Source: DASXHY01 sp036272195 | GTDB taxonomy: Bacteria > Verrucomicrobiota > Verrucomicrobiia > Limisphaerales > DASXHY01 | Reading direction: 5' to 3' | Assembly: GCA_036272195.1 (NCBI GenBank) | Contig: DATAZE010000024.1 | Location: 215,354-279,353, forward strand | DNA length: 64,000 nucleotides | Shown: one piece after another, positions 26,358-34,701 of the stretch | Position numbering within the stretch: position 1 is the first letter of the stretch | How the letters are laid out: each line of letters begins with the position of its first letter | Notes under the pieces: model-generated | The model's database searches: none | Seen by the model: the letters and a program-made list of their open reading frames with translations, nothing else | What the model was told of the DNA's origin: nothing | Position numbers and translations under genes: made by a program

Positions 26358-27872
26358 ATGAAAAAAATACTGCTCTCAATAGTAACCGTCTTCTGCTTGA
26401 TTACCCTTCGCGGGCGCGCAGCGGACGCCACGAACGCTCCCGCCGCGCCTCCGGCACCGACCCTGGAGCAACGCATTTCCTCGCTGGAAGCTTACGTGAA
26501 CAATGGCGATCCGTCCGCCGCCTTGAAAGTCGGCCCCAAAGACAAGGACGGTAATCCAACGATTCCCGATGGCCTGACCACTCCCACGGTGGGCGTGCCC
26601 GGACCGGGCCACAACGCCTGGCAGATGACCTCCGCCGCACTCGTGTTGTTTATGACGTTGCCGGGACTGTTCCTGTTCTACGGCGGCCTGGTTCGCCGCA
26701 AGAACGTGCTGTCCGTGGCTGCGCAATGTTTCTTCATGGCCGGCATGGTCACCGTCCTATGGTGGATTTGCGGTTACAGCCTCGTATTTCATAGCGGCGG
26801 CAAAATCCTAGGCGGCATGGGATTCGCGTTCTTGAAAGACGTCACGTCCGCGCCCAACACGGATTATTCCTACTGGGTTTCGCAGAACGTGTTTTCGATG
26901 TACCAATTGATGTTCGCCATCATCACGCCGGCGCTCATCCTGGGCGCGATTGCTGAACGCATGAAATTCTCGGCCATGTGTCTGTTCATGGTCCTCTGGA
27001 TGTTCATCGTTTATTTCCCGCAGGCACACATGGTGTGGGGTATCGACGGCCTCATGAACGGCGTCTGGAACGCGAACGCGAAGATTCACGCGATTGATTT
27101 TGCCGGCGGCACGGTGGTGCATATGACTTCCGGATGGTCCGCGCTCGTCCTGTGTATCATCCTCGGCAAGCGCATCGGTTTCGGTAAGGAAAACATGGCG
27201 CCTCACAGCATGGTGTTGTGCTCGATCGGCACCGGTATGTTGTGGGTCGGCTGGTACGGCTTCAACGCTGGCAGTTCCGTGGCTTCGGACGTGGTCGGCG
27301 CAAATGCGTTCATGACCACAACCCTCGCAACCGCGGTGGCCTCGTTCGTATGGCCGTTGATGGAATGGATCGTTCGCGGCAAACCCAGCATCCTTGGATT
27401 TTGCTCGGGCGCAGTCGCCGGCCTGGTCGTGATCACTCCCGCTTGCGGATTTGTGACGGCCAACGGCTCGGTAATCATCGGCATCGCGGCCGGGTTGATT
27501 CCCTGGTTCTTCTGCTTCAAGGTCAAAGGCTGGTTCGGCTATGACGACGCGTTGGATACCTTCGGTGTTCACGCAGTTGGCGGCACGCTCGGCGCACTGC
27601 TCACCGGTGTGCTCGCGCGCAATTCCGCGAACGGCAACCTGGCCATCAACTTGAAGGATTATGTCACCGACTCTCCCACGCAAAAACTGGTCCTGGAGCA
27701 AATCAAGGCGATCGGCCTGACGCTCGTGCTGGCCATCGTCGGAACGATCATTATCGCTTACATCGTCAAGGCCGTGATTGGATTACGCCCGAGTGAGGAA
27801 GTCGAAACCGCCGGCCTGGACATTTCCGAGCACGGTGAAGAAGGCTATCACGGAAGTGAATCTGCCGCCTGA
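26358..27872 (+). CDS. amtB: Ammonium transporter, copy 1
   Basis: 504 residues. A signal peptide (about 1-22, MKKILLSIVTVFCLITLRGRA) and an N-terminal periplasmic segment of about 60 residues with a helix (EQRISSLEAYV) precede the 11-helix channel. Conserved features: LFYGGLVRRKN, the two pore histidines in FAGGTVVHMTSG and DTFGVHAVGGT, and the WVGWYGFNAGS segment. The tail ends SEEVETAGLDISEHGEEGYHG, the cytosolic region that meets GlnK. Conducts ammonium/ammonia. The long N-terminal helix-containing region is more than Escherichia coli AmtB has. Confidence 0.94.
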   Translation: MKKILLSIVTVFCLITLRGRAADATNAPAAPPAPTLEQRISSLEAYVNNGDPSAALKVGPKDKDGNPTIPDGLTTPTVGVPGPGHNAWQMTSAALVLFMTLPGLFLFYGGLVRRKNVLSVAAQCFFMAGMVTVLWWICGYSLVFHSGGKILGGMGFAFLKDVTSAPNTDYSYWVSQNVFSMYQLMFAIITPALILGAIAERMKFSAMCLFMVLWMFIVYFPQAHMVWGIDGLMNGVWNANAKIHAIDFAGGTVVHMTSGWSALVLCIILGKRIGFGKENMAPHSMVLCSIGTGMLWVGWYGFNAGSSVASDVVGANAFMTTTLATAVASFVWPLMEWIVRGKPSILGFCSGAVAGLVVITPACGFVTANGSVIIGIAAGLIPWFFCFKVKGWFGYDDALDTFGVHAVGGTLGALLTGVLARNSANGNLAINLKDYVTDSPTQKLVLEQIKAIGLTLVLAIVGTIIIAYIVKAVIGLRPSEEVETAGLDISEHGEEGYHGSESAA

Positions 27873-27999
27873 GCGCAATAAGGGGAGGTACCGGAGCAGG
27901 CGCGGACGAAAGTCCGCGCCACTCCTCTCCGAAGCGCGACAGATAATTTTCTTCTATCAAATCTGTTGAGAAATATTTAAACAGAAATAATAAATCAAA

Positions 28000-28027
28000 A
28001 GGCGCGGCCTCTAGGCCGCGCCTCTTT
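28000..28027 (+). terminator. Rho-independent terminator after amtB copy 1
   Basis: AGGCGCGGCCT-CT-AGGCCGCGCCT is a perfect 11-bp stem followed by CTTTTC. Lies 128 bp after the amtB stop. Confidence 0.8.
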
Positions 28028-28032
28028 TCGTA

Positions 28033-28094
28033 GTGGCACGGGCGTCTCGCCCGTGCGATTGAAACACGCGCGCGAGACACCCGTGCCACCAGGT
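28033..28094. repeat. Palindromic repeat pair, family GTGGCACGGGCG
   Basis: GTGGCACGGGCGTCTCGCCC at the left and GAGACACCCGTGCCAC at the right, inverted to each other. Same family as 11463-11495. Confidence 0.8.
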
Positions 28095-28224
28095 TCAAAG
28101 GAAGAAGATCGAAGTCCGACTTAGCCCCGTACGCACGGCCTCTTTGTAGTCAGCAGTTCTCTAACAATATCCAAGCCGCTTGCCCCCAGCTTTGCTGTCT
28201 CCCTTACCTTCTATTCAAATTTAC

Positions 28225-29148
28225 TTACTTAATGGGCGGCACATCCCCGCGGTCCAATCGCATTCCCGCGGTTTGATTGCGGCAAAGACGGCAAAAGTTT
28301 TCTTCCGCCAGGGTCATCCGGCGCGCGCTGAGCGAGATTACCGACCATTGACGGCGTAACGGTTTCGCGCCCAACGGCCGCATTTTCAGCGTCTTGCGCG
28401 TCAATTCGCTTTCCACCGTCCACGGCGCCAGCACCGACACTCCGAGATTCAGCTTTAACAATTCCGCGATGGCTCCGATGCTATCAACCTCCATCGCTAC
28501 GTTCGGCGCGATTTGAAGCTGGCGGAAATGATCGTCGATCAATTCGGCGGTGACACTCGCGCGCTGGTAAATAATAAACGGCTGCGCGCGAATTTCATCG
28601 CGCGTAATCGGCCGCCCATCGCTCCACGGATGCGCCGAGGAAAAAACAAACATCAGCTCGTCGCGGAAAATCGGTCGTAATTCCAGCCCGGTGGTATTTT
28701 CCGGCGCAATGGCCAGCGCCACGTCCACTTTACTCGCGCGCAACAATTCCACTGTGCGCGGAGTGTCGCCCGACTCGATGCGCAATTCGAGCGTGCCGTC
28801 GTTCTTTTTCAATTCCCGAATCACCTTTGGCAGAATGTGATGGCAGGCAGAGGCGGAAGCCGCGATGCGCAGGCGCGTCTGGCCCCATTTGCCCAGCCTC
28901 CGGATGGCTTCCGCGGCCGAGTCGAGTGCGCCCAGCGGCCCCAGGATTTGCGCGAGCAATTGCTCACCCGCCTGGTTGAGCACCATGCGTTTGCCAACCC
29001 GTTCGAACAGACGGCAGCCCAAATCCGTTTCCAGCGATTTCAAGCTGTGGCTGATGGCCGACGGAGTCAAATGAACCTTGCCCGCCGCGACGACGAGACT
29101 GCCACTCTCTGCCACCGCGCAAAAAACTCTCAATAAACGTGTATCCAT
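28225..29148 (-). CDS. LysR-family transcriptional regulator
   Basis: 307 residues. N-terminal winged helix-turn-helix (about 1-60): LLRVFCAVAESGSLVVAAGKVHLTPSAISHSL (the pattern of TPSAISHSLKSLE is the recognition helix), then LFERVGKRMVLNQAG. C-terminal two-lobed effector domain (about 85-295): LRIAASASACHHILPKVI, DVALAIAPENT, PFIIYQRAS. ATG 29148 gives the normal LysR start (MDTRLLRVF). Divergent from the KimA-like gene with a 700-bp gap. The effector and targets cannot be told; position between the two ammonium operons and a potassium importer suggests nitrogen or ion control, which is inference. Confidence 0.9.
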   Translation of the reverse strand: MDTRLLRVFCAVAESGSLVVAAGKVHLTPSAISHSLKSLETDLGCRLFERVGKRMVLNQAGEQLLAQILGPLGALDSAAEAIRRLGKWGQTRLRIAASASACHHILPKVIRELKKNDGTLELRIESGDTPRTVELLRASKVDVALAIAPENTTGLELRPIFRDELMFVFSSAHPWSDGRPITRDEIRAQPFIIYQRASVTAELIDDHFRQLQIAPNVAMEVDSIGAIAELLKLNLGVSVLAPWTVESELTRKTLKMRPLGAKPLRRQWSVISLSARRMTLAEENFCRLCRNQTAGMRLDRGDVPPIK

Positions 29149-29449
29149 GAAATCAATGCGATAATGGGGCAAAAATGAAAGGCGCCACGAGGAATTTGCT
29201 GGGGAAATAATGTGGGTTTACCATGCGCTCGACTTAGCAACTTCCACGCCTCAGCCCGCGGAAAACCGGTTTTCGCCAAAATCCCGATATGTTTGCGTGA
29301 AAATTATTTTCGCACCAACTAAACGCTGACGAAAAAACCCCCTACTGTGCAAAACAAAACAGCCGGACCTGTGCCAGCCAACTACGCTTCTGCCCAAAGA
29401 GCATAATCAATTTGTAATCGGAAAGTCTCAATAGCCCGTCAATAATACC

Positions 29450-29477
29450 TTGTCTTGCGCGGCGGCGCTTTTATAAT
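29450..29477 (+). promoter_or_regulatory. Sigma-70-type promoter for riboswitch/kimA
   Basis: TTGTCT (29450-29455), 16-bp spacer, TATAAT (29472-29477). The expected start near 29484 coincides with the 5' strand of the riboswitch P1 stem. Confidence 0.7.
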
Positions 29478-29483
29478 TCGCCC

Positions 29484-29634
29484 ACGTTTGTCTGCCGAAT
29501 GATCCCGGGCGGGATCAGCGGGGGAACCGATTTTCCGGTAAAACCGGATCGGGGCTAACGTTCGCGCCCTTAAAAAGCGCAACGGGAACACTTAATGGTT
29601 CCAGCCCGACAGCTAACCTCGCAGGCGTAAACAT
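29484..29634 (+). ncRNA. Cyclic di-AMP riboswitch (ydaO/yuaA class)
   Basis: Shows the hallmark conserved blocks of the ydaO class: GCCGAAT near 29494, GGGGGAACCG near 29520, CCGG..CGGGG around 29545-29555, and the most telling block GACAGCTAACCTCGCAGGCG at 29608-29627. GTTT..GCC (29486-29496) can pair with GGCGTAAAC (29624-29632) to close P1. The class normally lowers expression of potassium-uptake and wall genes when c-di-AMP is high. The gene downstream is a KimA-like importer, the classic partner of this riboswitch in Bacillus subtilis (ydaO itself). Confidence 0.9.
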
Positions 29635-29637
29635 TAA

Positions 29638-29665
29638 GGGCAATGAAGCTTCCCCTTCATTTCCC
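29638..29665 (+). promoter_or_regulatory. Hairpin just after the riboswitch (possible expression platform)
   Basis: GGGCAATGAAG-CTTCCC-CTTCATTTCCC, 10 of 11 pairs. Only ATTTTA follows about 10 nt later, so a classical terminator is doubtful. It lies 180 nt before the start codon. Confidence 0.4.
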
Positions 29666-29846
29666 CGAATTCATTTTATAGCGGTGCTCCATGAGCGCTG
29701 CTGTTTGGAAATTGCGGCAGTCACAGACCACCGCTACCGGTAAATTATGATTTTGAAAATGAAGCACTTGCGTAACGTCGCTGGTCCAGCACCCCGCCGT
29801 TTACACTTGCTGGCGCGGGCAAGGCTGGTTATACGCACTCCCACCG

Positions 29847-31667
29847 ATGCTTGAACCCGCCACACACCGTCCGCGTAACGTAGGCTGGGCGCGTGCCGCC
29901 GCCTTGCTTTATGGAGATTGGGGAACCAGCAAGGCATACGTCATCGGCCTCGCGTTCGTGGCAGCCGGCTTTTCCTCGTTTCCCATCATCCTGGCCGTCT
30001 GCGGGCTGACCGGGCTGGTGGGCTACAACTACATCATTATCTGCCGGCATTTCCCGGACGGCGGCGGGGTCTATTCCGCGGCGCGGGAGCAAAGCCGCGT
30101 TCTCGCGGTGCTGGGTTCGTTGTTGCTGCTGGCGGATTTCATCGTGACGGCGGCGATGAGCTGTTGGGATGCGATGAGTTATTTTCACATTCCATCCGAG
30201 TATTTGAAATTCGCCACCATCGGTTTCATTTTTCTGGTCGGCGCAATTAATTTCTTCGGGCCAAAACATTCAGGGAGCTTTGCCGTCACCCTGGCCATCC
30301 CAATGGTGGTGGTAGTGATTTCGATTGTCGCTTTCAGTTTGCCGCACCTGAGTTTTCATCCCAACTTGCTCCACCCTGCAGGCGGATTGCGATCAAACTG
30401 GGTCAAGTTCGTGGAAGTCATCCTGGCGTTAAGTGGCGTCGAAGCCATTGCCAATCTGACCGGAGTAATGAAATTGGATCGCGGAGCGACACCGGAGCAC
30501 CCAAGCGTGGCAGGCACGGCAAAGAAGGCGATTTTTCCGGTGGCCATCGAAGTCGTATTCGGAACCGCGTTACTGGGATGGGCCATGCTTTCGTTGCCAA
30601 CCTCGATGTCCGGCGAAATCAAGAGCCGTTACGAGGACATGTTGCGTTTTTTGGGCGAGCATTATGGAGGCGCGGCGCTGGGCGAACACTTCGGGCATTT
30701 GTTCGGCATCGCTATCGGCTGGGTGGTGGGCCTCCTGTTGTTGAGTGCGGTGAATACCGCGGTCGGCGCCATGATCGGTCTGATTTACATGCTTGCGCGA
30801 GACCGGGAAATGCCTCGGGAATTCACCAGGCTCAATTCACACGGCGTTCCCTGGCAAGCGCTCCTGGTGGCAGTAGTTTTGCCGGCCATCCTGGTCATAC
30901 TTTCAGAGAATCTCGACTCGTTGGCCGACATGTATGCCATCGGCGTTGTCGGCGCGATTACGGTCAACCTCGGTTCCAGTTGTTTCAACAAACGTCTCGG
31001 GCTGAACTGGCGCGAATTCTCGATCATGCTGGTGACGTTTATCATTTTGTTCTGCGTTGAAATTACGATCGCAAAAACAAAACCCGCCGCCCTCTTTTTT
31101 GCCGCGTGTGTTCTGGGAGTCGGCTTCGGCATGCGTTGGTACGCACTGAAACGCGCCGGTTTCGAAACGGTAACGCTCACCCGCGAACAGGCCGCGGCCG
31201 TCACCAAGCCCGAGCTACTGGCGCCGCTGCGTCCGAATTTTGAGCCGGGCCAGGCCATTCTCGTGGCCGCGCGCGGATTCACCCCGCTCCTTAAATTCGC
31301 CTTGGAGGAAGCCAAGCTGCGCCAGGGAAATTTATACGTGTTGTACATCAAACAACTCTCGGTCGCGCTGCCGGGACCAATCACGAATCTCGAACGGCCA
31401 CGCTGGCAGAACGACAGAGAGGCCGCGACAATCATGTACGGCACTTTGGATCTGGCCCGCGAAGCCGCAGTGAGTGTGTTGCCGGTCTTTGCCGTCAGCG
31501 AGAATCCCGCTGGCACCATCGTGGACATCGCCGCCACTTTGGGTGTGGACATACTGATGTTGGGTGCGCCCCACCGAAACGCCCTCGCTAAATTACTTCG
31601 CGGCGACGTCGTGACCGAAGTCGCGCGGAGTCTTCCCGAGAACATCCAATTGGTTATTCACGGATAG
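29847..31667 (+). CDS. kimA: KimA-like potassium importer (APC fold plus USP domain)
   Basis: 606 residues, about the length of Bacillus subtilis KimA. Residues about 10-440 form a 12-helix APC-superfamily transporter (ALLYGDWGTSKAYVIGLAFVA, FPDGGGVYSAAREQSRVL, WVKFVEVILALSGVEAIANLTG). The last 150 residues are a universal-stress-protein-like domain (ILVAARGFTPLLKFALEEAK ... DILMLGAPHRNALAKLLRGDVV), as in KimA, where this cytosolic part binds regulators. High-affinity proton-coupled potassium uptake is the expected role. Control by the c-di-AMP riboswitch upstream strengthens the call over a generic amino-acid permease. No strong ribosome site is seen before the ATG. Confidence 0.85.
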   Translation: MLEPATHRPRNVGWARAAALLYGDWGTSKAYVIGLAFVAAGFSSFPIILAVCGLTGLVGYNYIIICRHFPDGGGVYSAAREQSRVLAVLGSLLLLADFIVTAAMSCWDAMSYFHIPSEYLKFATIGFIFLVGAINFFGPKHSGSFAVTLAIPMVVVVISIVAFSLPHLSFHPNLLHPAGGLRSNWVKFVEVILALSGVEAIANLTGVMKLDRGATPEHPSVAGTAKKAIFPVAIEVVFGTALLGWAMLSLPTSMSGEIKSRYEDMLRFLGEHYGGAALGEHFGHLFGIAIGWVVGLLLLSAVNTAVGAMIGLIYMLARDREMPREFTRLNSHGVPWQALLVAVVLPAILVILSENLDSLADMYAIGVVGAITVNLGSSCFNKRLGLNWREFSIMLVTFIILFCVEITIAKTKPAALFFAACVLGVGFGMRWYALKRAGFETVTLTREQAAAVTKPELLAPLRPNFEPGQAILVAARGFTPLLKFALEEAKLRQGNLYVLYIKQLSVALPGPITNLERPRWQNDREAATIMYGTLDLAREAAVSVLPVFAVSENPAGTIVDIAATLGVDILMLGAPHRNALAKLLRGDVVTEVARSLPENIQLVIHG

Positions 31668-31830
31668 CCCTGGTCCCTCCATTTTCGCCCGTTTTTCTCT
31701 ACGCCTCAGTGTCTCTATGGCCATCTCTCCGCCGGTTTCAAAAGCAACAACGTGGTCAAATCACTACAGCCACAGCCATTTCCGCAGTATAAAACAAACC
31801 ATTCACTTCATTGTGTAAAATTTTTTAACA

Positions 31831-31869
31831 TCGAAATCATGCGTGATTTCGATGAATTACATTCATCGA
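31831..31869. promoter_or_regulatory. Two adjacent dyads upstream of sigma-54 promoter 2
   Basis: TCGAAATCA-TGCG-TGATTTCGA (31831-31852, 9-bp arms, perfect) followed at once by TCGATGAAT-TAC-ATTCATCGA (31849-31869, 9-bp arms, perfect). They share TCGA at the junction and could not form both as hairpins together. The position 10-48 bp above the -24 box is close for an enhancer, so a repressor or an alternative activator is also possible. Confidence 0.6.
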
Positions 31870-31878
31870 TTGCCCGTT

Positions 31879-31894
31879 TGGCACCTGCGTTGCT
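31879..31894 (+). promoter_or_regulatory. Sigma-54 promoter of glnK-amtB copy 2
   Basis: TGGCAC-CTGCG-TTGCT, an exact match to the -24/-12 consensus and nearly identical to the copy-1 promoter at 25825. Start expected near 31906, giving a 46-nt leader before the glnK ATG. Confidence 0.88.
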
Positions 31895-31951
31895 TAAACG
31901 CCGCACCAAGCGCGGGAAATGGAATTTCCCGGACTCCGAACCCAAAACTAT

Positions 31952-32290
31952 ATGAAGAAAATCGAAGCGATTATCAAACCATTCAAGCTGGAGGAAGTTA
32001 AGGACGCGTTGAGCGAAATCGGCGTCGAGGGCATGACCGTCACCGAAGTGAAGGGATTCGGACGCCAGAAAGGTCACACCGAAATTTATCGCGGCAGCGA
32101 ATACACCGTGGATTTCCTGCCCAAGATTAAAATCGAAGCAGTCGTGGCCGATAGCCGATTGGACGCCGCCGTGGCCGCCATCGTCAAGGCCGCCAGGACC
32201 GGCAAGATCGGCGACGGCAAAGTGTTTGTTTCAAAAATCGACGAGGCCGTCCGCATCCGGACCGAGGAAAAAGGAGAACAAGCCGTTTAA
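31952..32290 (+). CDS. glnK: PII nitrogen regulatory protein, copy 2
   Basis: 112 residues. Same signature residues as copy 1: Tyr51 in YRGSEYTVDF and the TGKIGDGKVFV B-loop. Differences from copy 1 are mostly conservative and concentrated in residues 20-26 and 60-75 (IEAVVADSRLDAAVAAIV). ATG 31952 gives the normal PII start; the frame is open to 31919 but that start adds 11 non-family residues. amtB copy 2 follows after 30 bp. Confidence 0.94.
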   Translation: MKKIEAIIKPFKLEEVKDALSEIGVEGMTVTEVKGFGRQKGHTEIYRGSEYTVDFLPKIKIEAVVADSRLDAAVAAIVKAARTGKIGDGKVFVSKIDEAVRIRTEEKGEQAV

Positions 32291-32320
32291 TCTCGGAGCA
32301 ACACCCCGAACTATTCACCA

Positions 32321-33766
32321 ATGAAAAAGCTAATCGCCTTCCTCTCTTTAATCGCTGTCATTTCCTGCGGAGTTTTTCCTGCCTTCGCCGCCGACGCTCC
32401 CGCGCCGAAGCTCGAAGACCGCGTGACCGACCTGGAAGCCTACGTAACCAACGGCGCGCGCCAGACGAATGCCGCCACTGCTCTAGCCGCCTCGCCCGGA
32501 CCCGGTCATAACGCCTTCCAGATGGTGAGCGCCGCGCTCGTGTTGTTCATGACCCTGCCCGGCCTGGCACTATTCTACGGCGGCCTCGTGCGCCGCAAGA
32601 ACATACTCTCCGTCATGGCGCAATGTCTCGGCATCACCGGCCTGGTTGCCATTCTCTGGTGGCTCTGCGGTTATAGCATCGCCTTTCACAGCGGCAAACC
32701 GTTCTGGGGCACATTCGATTGGGCATTCCTCAAGGGCGTTGATTCCACGCCCAATACCGATTACGGCGCCTGGGTTTCGCACAATGTTTTTTCCATGTAT
32801 CAAATGATGTTCGCCATCATCACACCGGCCTTGATTGTGGGTGCGATTGCCGAGCGCATGAAGTTTTCCGCCATCCTCCTCTTCGTCACCATCTGGATGT
32901 TCGTCGTTTATTTCCCGCTCGCCCACATGGTCTGGGGCATCGACGGCATGATGAACGGCGTGTGGAACCCTAATGCCAAAATCCACGCCATCGATTTCGC
33001 GGGCGGCACGGTCGTGCATATGTCCTCGGGTTGGTCGGCGCTGATTCTCTGTATAATCCTCGGCAAACGCCTGGGCTTCGGCAAAGAACCCATGCCGCCG
33101 CACAGCATGGTGCTTTGTATGGTCGGCACCGGCATGCTTTGGGTCGGCTGGTACGGCTTCAACGCGGGCAGCGCCGTCGCGGCAGACGTCGTGGCGGCCA
33201 ACGCATTCTTGACCACCACCATGGCCACCGCCGTCGCCTCGTTCACCTGGGGCATGATCGAATACGTCTTGAAAGGCAAGCCGAGCATCCTGGGTTTCTG
33301 CTCGGGAGCAGTCGCCGGGTTGGTGGTCATCACCCCGGCTTGCGGCTTCGTGACGGCCAACGGCGCAGTTATCATCGGCCTCATCGCCGGTGCGATACCG
33401 TTCTTCTTCTGCTACAAAGTCAAAAACTGGTTCGGCTATGACGACGCCCTCGATACCTTCGGCGTTCACGCCGTGGGTGGAACCATTGGGGCGTTGCTGA
33501 CCGGAATCCTGGCGCGCAATTCCGCCAACGCCAACCTCGCGACCAACTTGAAAGCGTATGTGACGGATTCCGCGTTGCAACCGCTGGTGTGGGAGCAACT
33601 CAAAGCCATCGGTCTGACTCTCTGCCTGGCCATCGTCGGCACCACGGTCATTGCGTTCATCGTGAAAGCCGTGGTTGGACTGCGCGTGAGCGAAGAAGTC
33701 GAAACCATCGGCCTCGACCTTTCGGAACACGGCGAAGAAGGTTATCACGCGGAAGGCGGAATTTAA
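32321..33766 (+). CDS. amtB: Ammonium transporter, copy 2
   Basis: 481 residues. Signal peptide (about 1-23, ending PAFAA) and a short periplasmic helix (KLEDRVTDLEAYV), then the 11-helix channel with FAGGTVVHMSSG and DTFGVHAVGGT pore histidines and the tail EEVETIGLDLSEHGEEGYHAE. It lacks about 23 residues of the N-terminal linker found in copy 1. Expected to form a GlnK-gated ammonium channel with the PII protein encoded just upstream. Two divergent copies may serve different affinities or conditions. Confidence 0.94.
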   Translation: MKKLIAFLSLIAVISCGVFPAFAADAPAPKLEDRVTDLEAYVTNGARQTNAATALAASPGPGHNAFQMVSAALVLFMTLPGLALFYGGLVRRKNILSVMAQCLGITGLVAILWWLCGYSIAFHSGKPFWGTFDWAFLKGVDSTPNTDYGAWVSHNVFSMYQMMFAIITPALIVGAIAERMKFSAILLFVTIWMFVVYFPLAHMVWGIDGMMNGVWNPNAKIHAIDFAGGTVVHMSSGWSALILCIILGKRLGFGKEPMPPHSMVLCMVGTGMLWVGWYGFNAGSAVAADVVAANAFLTTTMATAVASFTWGMIEYVLKGKPSILGFCSGAVAGLVVITPACGFVTANGAVIIGLIAGAIPFFFCYKVKNWFGYDDALDTFGVHAVGGTIGALLTGILARNSANANLATNLKAYVTDSALQPLVWEQLKAIGLTLCLAIVGTTVIAFIVKAVVGLRVSEEVETIGLDLSEHGEEGYHAEGGI

Positions 33767-33778
33767 TTCATTCCCTGG

Positions 33779-33805
33779 GAACGCCGGCGTCTTGCCGGCT
33801 TTCCC
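33779..33805. repeat. Palindromic element GCCGGC family
   Basis: AACGCCGGCGTCTTGCCGGC, imperfect hairpin 13 bp after the amtB stop; same family as the element forming the tail of the YfhO-like gene (44950-44985). Confidence 0.6.
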
Positions 33806-33816
33806 CTCTTTTCACA

Positions 33817-33850
33817 GAGCGCCGGCATATATGCCGGCGCTCTTTTTTTT
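33817..33850 (+). terminator. Strong terminator after amtB copy 2
   Basis: GAGCGCCGGCATA and TATGCCGGCGCTC form a perfect 26-bp palindrome, followed by eight T residues (33843-33850). Confidence 0.92.
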
Positions 33851-33941
33851 GACCGCTAATTTCATTCCACTGCCAAATCCCCGAAAGTTTTTCGGGTTTC
33901 ACCCACTTTAATTGCTCTGACATGAGTTGTAGTGAAGGAGC

Positions 33942-34169
33942 ATGAACAACAGTTATGTAATCCAATGGAAATCAAAAGTGAACGGCCGCGCCGGCCGGGG
34001 AACCAAACGCTTTGAGAAGGAAGAAGTCGAACAACTCGTCGAAGAACTCAACCGCGAATATCCGCAGATTGACCATCAGGCCATCCCAGCCGCCGATGCC
34101 GAACGGGAATCCGCGGAAGATACGCCGACGATTACTGGCATTTCCAACCCGATGTTTTCGCCAGCCTGA
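33942..34169 (+). CDS. Small hypothetical protein
   Basis: 75 residues, MNNSYVIQWKSKVNG start, a mixed helix (RFEKEEVEQLVEELNREYPQI) and an acidic unstructured tail. No family recognised. A strong AAGGAG lies almost against the ATG (1-nt spacing), which is unusually tight but no later in-frame ATG exists. A terminator follows at 34252. The basic first half with W, K and R residues could suit nucleic-acid contact; that is only a guess. Confidence 0.6.
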   Translation: MNNSYVIQWKSKVNGRAGRGTKRFEKEEVEQLVEELNREYPQIDHQAIPAADAERESAEDTPTITGISNPMFSPA

Positions 34170-34251
34170 CATATGCGGGTTTCACCCCATTCCACAAATT
34201 CCAACTCCGCGTAGGATGTGTTCTGTAATGTGATTGAGAGTGGCAATCACT

Positions 34252-34277
34252 GCGGCTCCGAGTGGAGCCGCTTTTTT
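34252..34277 (+). terminator. Rho-independent terminator
   Basis: GCGGCTCC-GAGT-GGAGCCGC followed by TTTTTT. Ends the unit of the 75-residue protein. Confidence 0.92.
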
Positions 34278-34392
34278 GTTTTGTGAGAGGAATAAGTCAA
34301 AACGTACCACGTACTACGCAATTCCGCATCCCCCTACCCCACGCGCACTTGGGAGTTTATTTTTTCCGGGCGGGGGTGTATGATGCTGGCAC

Positions 34393-34554
34393 ATGAATTG
34401 GACCCAGCTGACCAGCGGGTTGAAAGTAATCTGGGATAACAATCCCGGAGTGATAATCCTCATCGGTTTAGGTTTTTTGGTTTTCATCGTTATTGTGCTC
34501 GACGCGCGCCGCCACCGGAAGAAGCACAAGAACAAGCATCCCAAGAAATATTAA
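34393..34554 (+). CDS. Small single-pass membrane protein (53 aa)
   Basis: 53 residues. N-terminal amphipathic part MNWTQLTSGLKVIWDNN, one membrane helix (about 19-37, VIILIGLGFLVFIVIVL) and a very basic C-terminal tail (RRHRKKHKNKHPKKY). The tail should stay in the cytoplasm. No family recognised; no strong ribosome site. Coding potential rests on the clean helix-plus-basic-tail design and on the isolated position between two terminated units. Confidence 0.55.
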   Translation: MNWTQLTSGLKVIWDNNPGVIILIGLGFLVFIVIVLDARRHRKKHKNKHPKKY

Positions 34555-34701
34555 AAGTCCATAGATTTGCACGAAACAATGCAAACCGGCCCAAAAGTCT
34601 TCTCTTTCGCTCCTTGAGGATCTACGTTAAGCTTCCTTGCCTGCGGTTTGTATTTTTAATCTTTTTCGTCTGCGGATTATATTTTCCATTGGCAGGATTG
34701 C

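Larger units (their letters stand above)
27873..28224. other. Intergenic region with terminator and repeats
   Basis: 352 bp between convergent amtB and the lysR-type gene. Holds a hairpin element at about 27893-27932 (GCGCGGACGAAAGTCCGCGC), the terminator at 28000-28027 and a palindromic pair at 28033-28094. Confidence 0.7.
29149..29846. other. Divergent intergenic region carrying promoter and riboswitch
   Basis: About 700 bp. The left part (29149-29440) should hold the lysR-type promoter; an imperfect palindrome GCGTGAAAATTATTTTCGCAC near 29293-29313 is a possible operator (cited as arms GTGAAAAT and ATTTTCGC). The right part has the promoter, c-di-AMP riboswitch and hairpin listed separately. 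Confidence 0.6.
31668..31951. other. Upstream regulatory region of glnK-amtB copy 2
   Basis: 284 bp with the sigma-54 promoter and two adjacent dyads listed separately. No gene seen. Confidence 0.6.
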
